This document shows, piece by piece, positions 28,819 to 38,300 of a DNA stretch of 64,000 nt; position 1 is the first letter of the stretch, and every line of letters begins with the position of its first letter. The stretch comes from Pseudomonas fluorescens. Lineage in GTDB: Bacteria > Pseudomonadota > Gammaproteobacteria > Pseudomonadales > Pseudomonadaceae. The translations under genes and the position numbers were made by a program. The notes beneath the pieces are model-generated. The model was not told the DNA's origin. It worked only from the letters and a program-made list of their open reading frames with translations, and did not search any database. Location: positions 186,001 through 250,000 of the forward strand of contig NZ_CABVIR010000003.1 in the NCBI RefSeq assembly GCF_902498065.1, written 5' to 3'.

Positions 28819-30111
28819 TTAGATCAATTCCTTCATCCGATGCCACAACATCCCCAACGCCAACAACGGCGAGCGCAAATGCTTCCCGCCGGGGAAGGTG
28901 ATGTGCTGCACCTTCGCAAATAGATCGAACCCGCCACCCTGCTGGCCACTGATCGCCTCGGCCAGCAGCTTGCCCGCCAGGTGGGTGGCATTCACCCCGT
29001 GACCTGAGTAAGCCTGGGCGTAATACACGTTCGGTTGATCTTTGAGCCGGCCGATCTGCGGCAGGCGGTTGGCGCCGATACCGATCATCCCGCCCCATTG
29101 ATAATCGATTTTTACCCCGCCCAGTTGCGGGAAAACCTCCAGCATCTTCGGCCGCATGTACGCGGCGATATCCTTGGGGTCGCGACCTGAATAATGGCAG
29201 GCACCGCCGAACAGCAAGCGACGATCCGCCGAGAGCCGGTAGTAATCCAGCGCCACCCGCTGATCACACACCGCCATGTTCTGTGGCAGCAGTTTGTGCG
29301 CCTGTTCTTCGCTCAAGGGTTCGGTGGCGATGATGTAGCTGCCGGCGGGCAACACCTTGCCGCTGAGTTCGGGGTTGAGCTGGTTGAGGTAGGCGTTGCA
29401 TCCCAGCACGAGCGACTTCGCGCGCACCGACCCGCGGGCTGTGTGAACTTTGACCTCAGGGCCGTAATCGATGCGGGTTACCGCCGATTGTTCGAACAAC
29501 TGCGCGCCCAATTCCTGCGCGGCAGCCGCTTCGCCCAAGGCCAGGTTGAGAGGGTGCAGATGCCCTGAGCCCATGTCGATCAAGCCGCCAACGTAGCGGT
29601 CGGAACCCACCACCGAGTGCATTTCATGGGCTTGCAGCAAACGGGTTTCGTAGCGGTAGCCGAGGCTGCGCAGTTCTTCGGCGTCTTCGGCGAAGCCTTC
29701 CAGGTCGCGGGGTTTGTTGGCGAGATCGCAGTACCCCCACGTCAGGTCGCAAGGGATCTGAAAACGCTCGACCCGCTGTCGGACGATTTCCACCGCTTCC
29801 AGGCCCATGAGTTTCATCTGACGCACACCGTCCGCGCCGATCACGTGGGTGAATTGATCGAGCCCATGGCCGACGCCACGAATCAGCTGCCCGCCGTTGC
29901 GGCCGCTGGCGCCCCAGCCAATCTTGTGCGCTTCGAGTAGCACCACGCTGAGGCCGCGTTCTGCCAGCTCAAGGGCGGTGTTCAGCCCGGAAAACCCGCC
30001 GCCGACCACGCACACGTCGGCCATCAGTTCGCCTTGCAACACCGGATGATCGGGCTGCGGCAGGCTGCTGGCGGCGTAATACGAGGCAGTGTGCTGAGCA
30101 CGGGCATTCAT
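28819..30111 (-). CDS. FAD-dependent oxidoreductase, glutamylputrescine oxidase-like
   Basis: The protein has 430 residues from MNARAQHTASYYAASSLPQ. The FAD-binding loop DVCVVGGGFSGLNTALELAE lies near residue 33 and the DAO-fold ends with QAYSGHGVNATHLAGKL. Similarity is to PuuB/PauB, which oxidise gamma-glutamylated polyamines to aldehydes, the substrates of kauB upstream. The start at 30111 has AGGA eight bases before it; an in-frame ATG at 30120 has poor spacing. Close relatives act on other amines, so the exact substrate is open. Confidence 0.87.
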   Translation of the reverse strand: MNARAQHTASYYAASSLPQPDHPVLQGELMADVCVVGGGFSGLNTALELAERGLSVVLLEAHKIGWGASGRNGGQLIRGVGHGLDQFTHVIGADGVRQMKLMGLEAVEIVRQRVERFQIPCDLTWGYCDLANKPRDLEGFAEDAEELRSLGYRYETRLLQAHEMHSVVGSDRYVGGLIDMGSGHLHPLNLALGEAAAAQELGAQLFEQSAVTRIDYGPEVKVHTARGSVRAKSLVLGCNAYLNQLNPELSGKVLPAGSYIIATEPLSEEQAHKLLPQNMAVCDQRVALDYYRLSADRRLLFGGACHYSGRDPKDIAAYMRPKMLEVFPQLGGVKIDYQWGGMIGIGANRLPQIGRLKDQPNVYYAQAYSGHGVNATHLAGKLLAEAISGQQGGGFDLFAKVQHITFPGGKHLRSPLLALGMLWHRMKELI

Positions 30112-30258
30112 GCGCGTCATCCTGATTTTTGTGTTTAGAAAATTTGACGGAGCATAAGCCGGACCTTCCGGCGCGGGCAACACTGGTCGGTTGTAGCTGT
30201 CTGGATCGACACTTTTGCGTCAGAATCCCGCTCTATTCCGCTTTGGGTCACCGTTTCG

Positions 30259-30612
30259 ATGAGCTGCAACAGTCAGAAAATTCGCACGCTTCGCCAGCAG
30301 ATTCCCTCATTCGAGTGCGTGCCCGGCTGCCATGACTGCTGTGGACCGGTGACCACTTCGCCCGAAGAAATGTCCCGCCTGCCGCGCAAGACCCGCGCCG
30401 AGCAGGATGCGGCGATGGATGAACTCAACTGTGTGCACCTTGGGCCAAACGGCTGCACGGTGTATGACGAGCGGCCGCTGATTTGTCGGTTGTTTGGTAC
30501 GACCAAGACGCTGCCTTGCCCGAATGGGCGGGGGCCGGTGGAGTTGATTCATCCTCGGGTGGAGAAGCAGATTCATGAGTACATGGCGTCGACCCGGCAG
30601 GTCCTCGTCTGA
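30259..30612 (+). CDS. YkgJ family cysteine-cluster protein
   Basis: The 117-residue protein shows the YkgJ pattern of eight or so cysteines, including CVPGCHDCCGPV near residue 20 and GCTVYDERPLICRLFG in the middle, probably binding zinc or an iron-sulfur cluster. The ATG follows CCGTTTCG with no strong ribosome site. Function unknown. It is divergent from the flavoprotein gene. Confidence 0.88.
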   Translation: MSCNSQKIRTLRQQIPSFECVPGCHDCCGPVTTSPEEMSRLPRKTRAEQDAAMDELNCVHLGPNGCTVYDERPLICRLFGTTKTLPCPNGRGPVELIHPRVEKQIHEYMASTRQVLV

Positions 30613-30632
30613 GGGAAGACCGAGTCGCCTGT

Positions 30633-30728
30633 AATCGCTAGCAGGCTAGCTCCCACAATGGGTCCGTGTCGCACACCAAACTTGTGTCCGCTGAAGATGA
30701 ACTGTGGGAGCTAGCCTGCTAGCGATGG
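30633..30728. repeat. REP pair, GCTAGCCTGCTAGC variant
   Basis: ATCGCTAGCAGGCTAGCTCC and GGAGCTAGCCTGCTAGCGAT carry the same TAGC variant in both inverted arms. It is oriented tail to tail between convergent genes. Confidence 0.85.
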
Positions 30729-30750
30729 GGCCGAACAGGTACCGCAAATC

Positions 30751-31239
30751 TCAATCCGGGATCGGCAAACTCAAACTCTCCTTCACCTCTTCCATCACGA
30801 TATAGCTCTTGGATTCCCGCACATGCGGCAGCTTGAGCAGAATGTCGCCCAGCAGCTTGCGGTACGAGGCCATCTCGGAAATCCGCGCCTTTACCAGGTA
30901 GTCGAAATCCCCTGACACCAAATGGCATTCCAGCACATGGGGCAGTTTCAGCACCGCGCGTCGGAACTCTTCGAAAGTATCGCCGGATTTGTAGTCGAGG
31001 CTGATCTCGACGAACACCAGCAGACTACCCTTGAGGTGCTGCGGGTTGAGCCGGGCGTTGTAACCCATGATGATCCCTTCGCGCTCCAGGCGCCGGACCC
31101 GCTCGGTGCAGGGCGTGGTCGAGAGCCCGACCTTTTCCCCGAGCTCGGTGAATGAGATACGCCCGTCCGCTTGCAGGATCCGCAGGATGTTGCGGTCGAT
31201 CTTGTCCAGCTCACGTTTGGTCTGAGTGTTGGTACGCAT
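30751..31239 (-). CDS. lrp: Lrp/AsnC family regulator (DadR-type Lrp)
   Basis: The 162-residue protein has an N-terminal HTH (KIDRNILRILQADGRISFTELGEKVGLS) and a C-terminal ligand-binding RAM domain (VFVEISLDYKSGD... VSGDFDYLVKARI). It is divergent from dadA, and in Pseudomonas this Lrp homologue (DadR) activates dadAX with alanine as effector. The start MRTNTQTKRELDKIDRN is supported by GGAGGCGCATCCCC upstream. The 156-base spacer (31240-31395) is AT-rich around 31285-31335 and should hold its binding sites. Confidence 0.94.
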   Translation of the reverse strand: MRTNTQTKRELDKIDRNILRILQADGRISFTELGEKVGLSTTPCTERVRRLEREGIIMGYNARLNPQHLKGSLLVFVEISLDYKSGDTFEEFRRAVLKLPHVLECHLVSGDFDYLVKARISEMASYRKLLGDILLKLPHVRESKSYIVMEEVKESLSLPIPD

Positions 31240-31395
31240 AGGGGATGCGCCTCCGTGAAAAGCGTTTTTGCCGAGAATTGTCGCCAAATATAGGTGCTTA
31301 TATAGTGAAATGCACTGGCTAATCTTTTTTAAACTGCCCACATCTACGGTCTGAACTACAAACGTCAGCGGCACGCCGCGATGAGGGATATGAAA

Positions 31396-32700
31396 ATGCG
31401 CGTTATGGTCTTGGGTAGCGGCGTCATCGGCACCACCAGTGCTTATTATCTGGCGCGTGCCGGGTTTGAAGTGGTGGTGGTGGACCGTCAGCCGGCTGCG
31501 GCCATGGAGACCAGTTTCGCCAACGCCGGGCAAGTCTCGCCGGGTTATGCCTCGCCGTGGGCCGCACCGGGTGTGCCGCTCAAGGCCATCAAGTGGCTGT
31601 TGCAGCGCCACGCACCGCTGGCGATCAAGGCCACCGCCGACATCGACCAATACCTGTGGATGGCGCAGATGCTGCGCAACTGCACCGCCAGCCGTTACGC
31701 GGTGAACAAGGAGCGCATGGTCCGTCTGTCCGAATACAGCCGCGACTGCCTCGACGAATTGCGCGCTGAAACCGGCATTGCCTACGAAGGTCGCAGCCTT
31801 GGTACCACGCAACTGTTCCGCACCCAGGCTCAGCTCGACGGCGCCGCGAAAGACATCGCCGTGCTGAAAGAGTCCGGTGTGCCGTTCGAATTGCTCGATC
31901 GCGCCGGCATTGCCCGCGTTGAACCGGCGCTAGCCAACGTTACCGACATCCTTGCCGGTGCCCTGCGCCTGCCGAACGACCAGACCGGCGATTGCCAGAT
32001 GTTCACCGTTCGACTGGCCGAAATGGCTGTGAAGCTGGGTGTGGAATTCCGCTTTGGCCAGGACATTCAGCGCCTCGACTATGCCGGTGATCGCATCAAC
32101 GGTGTGTGGATCGACGGCAAGCTGGAAACCGCGGACCGCTACGTGTTGGCACTCGGCAGCTACTCGCCGCAACTGCTCAAGCCGCTGGGCATCAAGGCTC
32201 CGGTGTATCCGCTCAAGGGCTACTCCCTGACCGTGCCGATCACCAACCCGGCGATGGCCCCGACGTCGACCATTCTCGACGAGACCTACAAGGTCGCGAT
32301 TACCCGTTTCGACAACCGCATCCGCGTTGGCGGCATGGCTGAGATAGCCGGTTTTGACTTGTCGTTGAACCCGCGTCGGCGCGAAACCCTGGAGATGATC
32401 GTCAACGACCTTTATCCTCAGGGCGGCGATCTGGCCCAGGCGAGTTTCTGGACCGGTCTGCGTCCGACCACCCCGGACGGTACGCCAATCGTTGGCGCAA
32501 CGCCGTTCAGCAACCTGTTCCTGAACACGGGGCACGGTACGCTCGGCTGGACCATGGCGTGCGGTTCCGGCCGTTTGCTGGCCGACCTGATGGCGAAGAA
32601 AACGCCGCAGATCAGCGCCGAAGGCCTCGATATTTCCCGTTATGGCAGCAAAATCCAGGAGTCCGCAAAACATGGCAATCCAGCGCCAGCTCACCAATGA
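31396..32700 (+). CDS. dadA: D-amino acid dehydrogenase, small subunit
   Basis: DadA is an inner-membrane-associated flavoenzyme that deaminates D-alanine and other D-amino acids to keto acids. The 434-residue protein starts [20 protein letters not shown], the FAD-binding loop. [23 protein letters not shown] and [18 protein letters not shown] are family signatures. Two earlier in-frame ATGs (31381, 31390) exist, but 31396 matches homologues and has GAGG upstream. The 3' end overlaps the next gene by 29 bp. Confidence 0.95.
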   Translation: MRVMVLGSGVIGTTSAYYLARAGFEVVVVDRQPAAAMETSFANAGQVSPGYASPWAAPGVPLKAIKWLLQRHAPLAIKATADIDQYLWMAQMLRNCTASRYAVNKERMVRLSEYSRDCLDELRAETGIAYEGRSLGTTQLFRTQAQLDGAAKDIAVLKESGVPFELLDRAGIARVEPALANVTDILAGALRLPNDQTGDCQMFTVRLAEMAVKLGVEFRFGQDIQRLDYAGDRINGVWIDGKLETADRYVLALGSYSPQLLKPLGIKAPVYPLKGYSLTVPITNPAMAPTSTILDETYKVAITRFDNRIRVGGMAEIAGFDLSLNPRRRETLEMIVNDLYPQGGDLAQASFWTGLRPTTPDGTPIVGATPFSNLFLNTGHGTLGWTMACGSGRLLADLMAKKTPQISAEGLDISRYGSKIQESAKHGNPAPAHQ

Positions 32701-33025
32701 GCGTATGAGTCAGATCGTCGCTCACAACGGTACGGTGTATCTGGCAGGGCAGGTCGGCGATGACATGAACGCCGGGATTGAACAGCAGACTCGCGAAACC
32801 CTCGCCAATATCGAGCGTTTGCTCGATCTGGCGGGTACCGACAAGCACCATTTGCTGTCGGTAACGATTTACCTGAAGGACATCGACGCGCACTTCGAAG
32901 GCATGAACGCGGTGTGGGACAAGTGGCTGCCCAAAGGCGTCGCCCCGGCCCGTGCGACGGTTGAATCGAAGTTGTGCGAACCGGAAATCCTGATCGAGCT
33001 CTCGGTTGTAGCCGCTCTGCCGTAA
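32672..33025 (+). CDS. RidA family protein of the dad operon
   Basis: The 117-residue protein begins [20 protein letters not shown]. It has the RidA-like trimer fold with [10 protein letters not shown] and [21 protein letters not shown], keeping the substrate-binding Arg. It differs clearly from ridA at 4102. CAGGAG lies inside the end of dadA, with which it overlaps by 29 bp. Its place between dadA and dadX suggests clearance of iminopropanoate formed from D-alanine oxidation. Confidence 0.93.
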   Translation: MAIQRQLTNERMSQIVAHNGTVYLAGQVGDDMNAGIEQQTRETLANIERLLDLAGTDKHHLLSVTIYLKDIDAHFEGMNAVWDKWLPKGVAPARATVESKLCEPEILIELSVVAALP

Positions 33026-33122
33026 GCCCGTCAGAAAGATCCCTCTCCCGGTGCTGTTGGCGGTTAACGTCGTCAGCCAGCGCCGGTTTTTATTCCCATG
33101 ACCGCCTAGAAGCCCTGCCGCC

Positions 33123-34196
33123 ATGCGTCCAGCCCGTGCCCTGATCGACCTTCAAGCCCTGCGCCACAACTTCCAGATCGCCCGTGAACTCACCGGGGCC
33201 AAGGCCCTCGCGGTGATCAAGGCCGATGCCTACGGCCATGGCGCGGTACGTTGCGCCCAGGCGCTGGAAGCCGACGCGGACGGGTTTGCCGTGGCCTGCA
33301 TTGAAGAAGCGTTGGAGCTGCGCGCCGCGGGCATTCGGGCGCCGGTGTTGTTGCTGGAAGGCTTTTTCGAAGCCGATGAACTGGCGCTGATCGTCGAGCA
33401 CGATTTCTGGTGCGTGGTGCATTCGCTGTGGCAACTCGAAGCCATCGAAAAAGCCGTGCTGAGCAAGCCGATCACGGTCTGGCTCAAACTTGATTCGGGC
33501 ATGCACCGGGTCGGTCTGCATCCAAAGGATTACCAGGCGGGCTATCACCGGCTGCTGGCCAGCGGCAAGGTGGCGAAAGTGGTGCTGATGAGCCATTTCG
33601 CCCGCGCCGATGAGCTGCACAGCCAGGCCAGCGCCGAGCAGGTGGCGGTGTTTGAAGCGGCGCGTCAGGGTTTGGCGGCCGAGGTCAGTCTGCGCAACTC
33701 GCCGGCAGTGCTCGGTTGGCCGCAGATTCCGAGCGACTGGGTTCGTCCGGGCATCATGCTCTACGGCGCCACGCCGTTCGAGGAAGCCAATGCCACGGCG
33801 TCGCGCTTGCAACCGGTGATGACCCTGGAATCGAAAGTGATTTGCGTGCGTGAGCTGCCGGCCGGCGAGCCGATCGGTTACGGCGCCAAATTCATCACCC
33901 AGAAGCCGATGCGCGTTGGCGTGGTGGCCATGGGTTATGCCGATGGCTATCCGCGTCACGCACCGACCGGTACGCCGGTGTTGGTCGCCGGTCAGCGCAG
34001 CCAGTTGATCGGCCGGGTGTCGATGGACATGCTTTGCATCGATTTGACTGACGTGCCGCAAGCAGGTCTGGGGTCGACCGTGGAATTGTGGGGTAAAAAC
34101 ATCCTCGCCAGCGACGTTGCGACGGCCGCGGACACGATTCCTTACCAGCTCTTCTGCAACCTGCGCCGGGTGCCGCTGCTCTATTCCGGGGCCTAG
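33123..34196 (+). CDS. dadX: Catabolic alanine racemase
   Basis: DadX interconverts L- and D-alanine, supplying DadA. The 357-residue protein carries the PLP lysine Lys33 ([11 protein letters not shown]), SHFARADE, and the second catalytic Tyr region [12 protein letters not shown], with [11 protein letters not shown] near the end. It is 97 bp after the ridA-like gene in the dadA-ridA-dadX order. The position identifies the catabolic rather than the cell-wall racemase. Confidence 0.95.
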   Translation: MRPARALIDLQALRHNFQIARELTGAKALAVIKADAYGHGAVRCAQALEADADGFAVACIEEALELRAAGIRAPVLLLEGFFEADELALIVEHDFWCVVHSLWQLEAIEKAVLSKPITVWLKLDSGMHRVGLHPKDYQAGYHRLLASGKVAKVVLMSHFARADELHSQASAEQVAVFEAARQGLAAEVSLRNSPAVLGWPQIPSDWVRPGIMLYGATPFEEANATASRLQPVMTLESKVICVRELPAGEPIGYGAKFITQKPMRVGVVAMGYADGYPRHAPTGTPVLVAGQRSQLIGRVSMDMLCIDLTDVPQAGLGSTVELWGKNILASDVATAADTIPYQLFCNLRRVPLLYSGA

Positions 34197-34324
34197 GCCA
34201 AAACGCTGCGCACCAGAAGTCGCCTCGCCGAACAGGATTCAGGCCAAAGTGTTGTAAATACTGAACGCTGTCGCCATGATAACGCTCAATATTCCTACAA
34301 CCTGAATCCCTGGAGGCTCCAGCA

Positions 34325-34873
34325 TTGGACGTCGGTGAACGACTGCAATCCATCCGTAAGCTCAAAGGTCTTTCGCAGCGTGAACTCGCCAAACGCGCGG
34401 GCGTCACCAACAGCACCATTTCGATGATCGAGAAGAATAGCGTCAGTCCCTCGATCAGTTCGCTGCGCAAGGTTCTGGGCGGGATTCCCATGTCCATGGT
34501 CGAGTTTTTTTCCGAAGAAATCCTGGAGGAAAGACCGACTCAGATCGTCTACAAGGCCAACGAGCTGATCGATATTTCCGATGGTGCCGTGACCATGAAG
34601 CTGGTCGGCCGGGCGCACCCGAGCCGCGCTATCGCTTTCCTCAATGAAATCTATCCGCCTGGCGCCGATACCGGTGACGAGATGCTCACCCACGAAGGTG
34701 AGGAAACCGGGATTTTGGTGGAGGGTCGGCTTGAACTGGTGGTCGGGCTTGAAACATTTGTGCTCGAAGCGGGCGATAGCTACTACTTTGAAAGTACCAA
34801 GCCGCACCGTTTCCGTAATCCGTTCGATGCGCCGGCGCGACTAATCAGCGCAGCCACACCCGCGAATTTCTAA
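34325..34873 (+). CDS. pauR: XRE-cupin regulator (PauR/PuuR type)
   Basis: The 182-residue protein has an N-terminal XRE HTH (about 5-60, LSQRELAKRAGVTNSTISMIEK) and a C-terminal cupin sensor (TGDEMLTHEGEETGILVEGRLEL... YYFESTKPHRFRN). This is the layout of PuuR, the putrescine repressor. The position after dadX equals that of P. aeruginosa PauR. The start is a TTG at 34325, with GGAGG eight bases upstream; no ATG is available. A matching operator-like palindrome lies at 22083-22100. Confidence 0.88.
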   Translation: MDVGERLQSIRKLKGLSQRELAKRAGVTNSTISMIEKNSVSPSISSLRKVLGGIPMSMVEFFSEEILEERPTQIVYKANELIDISDGAVTMKLVGRAHPSRAIAFLNEIYPPGADTGDEMLTHEGEETGILVEGRLELVVGLETFVLEAGDSYYFESTKPHRFRNPFDAPARLISAATPANF

Positions 34874-34928
34874 GAGAAGAGGCGTCCTGCCAGCACGGCA
34901 GCGGCACCCGAAGGTTTTTTCCGCGGCG

Positions 34929-34958
34929 CAACAAGACCCCTTCGACTTTGGGGTTGTT
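34929..34958 (+). terminator. Possible terminator after pauR
   Basis: A stem of AGACCCC / GGGGTTGTTT type with a TTCGACTTT loop is moderate in strength and lies 56 bases after the stop. Confidence 0.5.
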
Positions 34959-34962
34959 TCAG

Positions 34963-34985
34963 TGCGGCGGGCTTACCGCTATACT
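34963..34985 (+). promoter_or_regulatory. Candidate sigma-70 promoter of cytochrome c5 gene
   Basis: TATACT at 34980-34985 is a good -10. A poor -35 (TTTCAG) lies 17 bases upstream at 34957-34962. Confidence 0.45.
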
Positions 34986-35043
34986 TGCGCCCGCCTGCGA
35001 ACCGTGGCCGTAGGCGTGACTAGCCACCATTGAGGGTGAACGC

Positions 35044-35466
35044 GTGAACCTAATTATGAAAATGCTGGCTGCACCAGCAACCGTATTGGCCCTATGGGCT
35101 GTCAGCGCTCAAGCTGCGACCAACGACGATATTGCCAAACGCCTTGAGCCAGTCGGCCAGGTCTGTGTGACAGGTCAAGAGTGCAAGGGTATGGAAGTGG
35201 CTGCCGCTTCTGGCGGCGGTGGTGCCAAGGCACCGAAAGACGTTGTTGCTAAACATTGCAATGCGTGCCACGGAACCGGCCTGCTGGGCGCGCCGAAAAT
35301 CGGCGACAAGGCTGCCTGGAAAGAACGCGCCGATCACCAGGGCGGCCTCGACGGCATCCTGGCCAAAGCCATTACCGGTATCAACTCGATGCCGCCTAAG
35401 GGCACCTGCGCCGACTGCTCCGACGACGAGCTGAAAGGCGCAATCAAAGAGATGTCCGGCCTGTAA
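35044..35466 (+). CDS. Cytochrome c5 family protein
   Basis: The 140-residue periplasmic c-type cytochrome has a signal peptide (about 1-24, WAVSAQA). The heme site is CNACHG near residue 77 and the axial Met lies in GINSMPPKG. A C-terminal Cys pair, GTCADCSDDE, is characteristic of c5. Gly-rich sequence (AASGGGGAK) links a short N-terminal part to the domain. The start is GTG at 35044, with GAGG eight bases upstream; ATGs at 35056 and 35062 are alternatives. It corresponds to the gene called cycB in P. aeruginosa. Confidence 0.92.
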   Translation: MNLIMKMLAAPATVLALWAVSAQAATNDDIAKRLEPVGQVCVTGQECKGMEVAAASGGGGAKAPKDVVAKHCNACHGTGLLGAPKIGDKAAWKERADHQGGLDGILAKAITGINSMPPKGTCADCSDDELKGAIKEMSGL

Positions 35467-35485
35467 AACGCCTGCATCTTTCGCG

Positions 35486-35513
35486 AAAAAGCCGCTTTCG
35501 AGCGGCTTTTTTG
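35486..35513 (+). terminator. Terminator after cytochrome c5
   Basis: GCCGCT / AGCGGC with a TTCG tetraloop is flanked by A5 and T6. Confidence 0.93.
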
Positions 35514-35605
35514 TGCCCGCGATTTAACGTCCGAGACTGTTCATTGCAGCAAAGACCCGGCAAGCTCGGTCCAACCCCAATTCACGGAAAGTACGGGAGG
35601 ATCAG

Positions 35606-37528
35606 ATGGTGCAGCTGTGTTCTATCGAGCAAGCGGTCGATGAGGTGCTGGCACGGTTGCCGGCGCATATCCACATGGGCCTGCCCCTCGGTCTGGGCAA
35701 ACCCAACCACTTCGTCAACGCGCTGTATCAACGCGTGGCGCAACTGCCTGAACGGCAGCTGACGATCTATACCGCGCTGTGTCTGGGCCGTCCTGCATTG
35801 GGCGACGGTTTGCAGAAGCGCTTCCTTGAGCCCTTCATCGAGCGAGTGTTCGGCGACTACCCGGAGCTGGATTTCCTCGCGGGTCTGCACAAGGACAACC
35901 TGCCGCCCAACATCCATGTTCAGCAGTTTTTCATGCAACCCGGCAGCCTGCTTCACAGCGAATCGGCTCAGCAGGATTACGTCAGCAGCAACTACAGCCA
36001 CGCCGCGCGGGACATCTACGCGGCCGGTTTGAACCTGGTCGCGCAACTGGTGGCCAGCCACTCCGAACACCCGGATCGCCTGAGCCTGAGCTGCAACCCG
36101 GACATCACCCTCGACCTGTTCCCGATGATCGCCAAGCGCAGGGCAGCGGGGCAGACAGTCTTGCTCGTGGGCCAGGTGCACAACGACTTGCCGTACATGC
36201 CCGGTGATGCCGAAATCGGCATCGACACTTTCGACCTGCTGGTCGACGAGAAAGACAACACCACGCTGTTCTCGACGCCGAACATGCCGGTGGGTTTCCA
36301 GGACCATTTCATCGGATTACACGCCAGCGCCCTGGTTCGTGATGGCGGCACCTTGCAGATCGGCATCGGTGCCATGGGCGATGCGCTGACGGCGGCGTTG
36401 CTGGCGCGGCAGGCCGACAATGCCGGTTACAAGGCCTTACTGGCGGAGATCAATCTCAGCCAATGGGCGCAGTTGATCGACCGCGAGGGCGGCATCGAAC
36501 CCTTCGCCAAAGGCCTGTACGGTTGCAGTGAAATGTTCGTCAACGGCTTGTTGGTGCTGGCCGATGCCGGGATCCTGCGGCGCAAGGTCTACCCGGATGT
36601 GGCCACTCAGCAGCAGGCGAATGCCGGCACGCTGGACGAGGCCGCGCAGACTGACGGCATTTCGGTGCACGGCGGATTTTTCCTCGGGCCGCGCAGCTTT
36701 TATGAACGCCTGCGCGAGCTGCCGCAGAGCAAGCGGCTCGAATTCAACATGACCCACATCAGCTACATCAACGAGCTCTACGGCCAGGAAGAACTCAAAC
36801 GCTTGCAACGCCTGGATGCGCGATTCATCAACACCGTGTTTACCATGACGTTGCTTGGCGCCGGCGTGGCCGATCAGCTCGAAGACGGGCGGGTGCTCAG
36901 CGGTGTCGGCGGGCAGTACAACTTCGTCGCCCAGGGCCATGCGCTGGAGGGCGCGCGTTCGATTCTGCTGCTGCGCAGCTGGCGCGAGGCGGGCGGGGAG
37001 GTCAGTTCCAACATCGTCTGGCAGTACGGCCATTGCACGATCCCGCGGCATCTGCGCGACATCGTCGTCACCGAATACGGCGTCGCTGATTTACGCGGCA
37101 AGACGGACGCGGCGGTGATCGAGGCGTTGCTCAACATCAGCGATTCGCGTTTCCAGTCGGGGTTGATCGAACAGGCGCAGAGCGCCGGGAAACTACCGAA
37201 GAATTTCCGCCTCGATCCGCGCTTTGCCGACAACCGCCCGGAACGCTTGCAGGCGATTCAGGCCGGGCATCCGCAGTTGTTTCCGGAGTATCCGCTGGGG
37301 AGTGATTTCACGGCTGAAGAGCGGGACCTGTTGCGGGCGCTGAACTGGCTGAAGAGCAAGTTCAAGCTGACGGAGATTCTGGAGTTGGGCAAGGCTGCGC
37401 TGGATGCGCCAGAGGCTTCGGCGTTTCCCGAGCATCTGGAGCGGATGCAGCTGAGCAATCCGGAAGGCCTGAAAGAGGATTTATTTCAGCGGTTGTTGCT
37501 CGCCGGCCTGAAAGCCACCGCGCAATAA
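35606..37528 (+). CDS. Acetyl-CoA hydrolase/transferase family protein
   Basis: The 640-residue protein belongs to the CoA-transferase I superfamily. It has a GxG-type N-terminal half (HIHMGLPLGLGKPNHFVNAL) and a C-terminal half with GVGGQYNFVAQGHALEGARSI, which includes the Gly-rich CoA site, and IVVTEYGVADLRGKT. It is longer than the usual 430-540 residues of acetyl-CoA hydrolases, with a helical C-terminal tail (about 560-640). The catalytic Glu is not certain by eye. GGGAGG lies upstream. The reaction is unproven. Confidence 0.85.
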   Translation: MVQLCSIEQAVDEVLARLPAHIHMGLPLGLGKPNHFVNALYQRVAQLPERQLTIYTALCLGRPALGDGLQKRFLEPFIERVFGDYPELDFLAGLHKDNLPPNIHVQQFFMQPGSLLHSESAQQDYVSSNYSHAARDIYAAGLNLVAQLVASHSEHPDRLSLSCNPDITLDLFPMIAKRRAAGQTVLLVGQVHNDLPYMPGDAEIGIDTFDLLVDEKDNTTLFSTPNMPVGFQDHFIGLHASALVRDGGTLQIGIGAMGDALTAALLARQADNAGYKALLAEINLSQWAQLIDREGGIEPFAKGLYGCSEMFVNGLLVLADAGILRRKVYPDVATQQQANAGTLDEAAQTDGISVHGGFFLGPRSFYERLRELPQSKRLEFNMTHISYINELYGQEELKRLQRLDARFINTVFTMTLLGAGVADQLEDGRVLSGVGGQYNFVAQGHALEGARSILLLRSWREAGGEVSSNIVWQYGHCTIPRHLRDIVVTEYGVADLRGKTDAAVIEALLNISDSRFQSGLIEQAQSAGKLPKNFRLDPRFADNRPERLQAIQAGHPQLFPEYPLGSDFTAEERDLLRALNWLKSKFKLTEILELGKAALDAPEASAFPEHLERMQLSNPEGLKEDLFQRLLLAGLKATAQ

Positions 37529-37546
37529 CGCCTAACGCATAACCAA

Positions 37547-37637
37547 CTGTGGGAGCCAGCCTGCTGGCGATGGCTGTCTGTCAGTCATGAAGATTTTGAC
37601 TGACACGACGCCATCGCCAGCAGGCTGGCTCCCACAG
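37547..37637. repeat. REP pair, GCCAGCCTGCTGGC variant
   Basis: CTGTGGGAGCCAGCCTGCTG and CAGCAGGCTGGCTCCCACAG share the CAGC variant in both arms. It lies between convergent genes. Confidence 0.88.
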
Positions 37638-37657
37638 GGGGAATGCGGTGTTGCGGA

Positions 37658-38260
<603 letters not shown>

Positions 38261-38300
38261 CTAGCTTGTCAAAAAGTGTTTGGTTGAAAAGTGCTCAATT

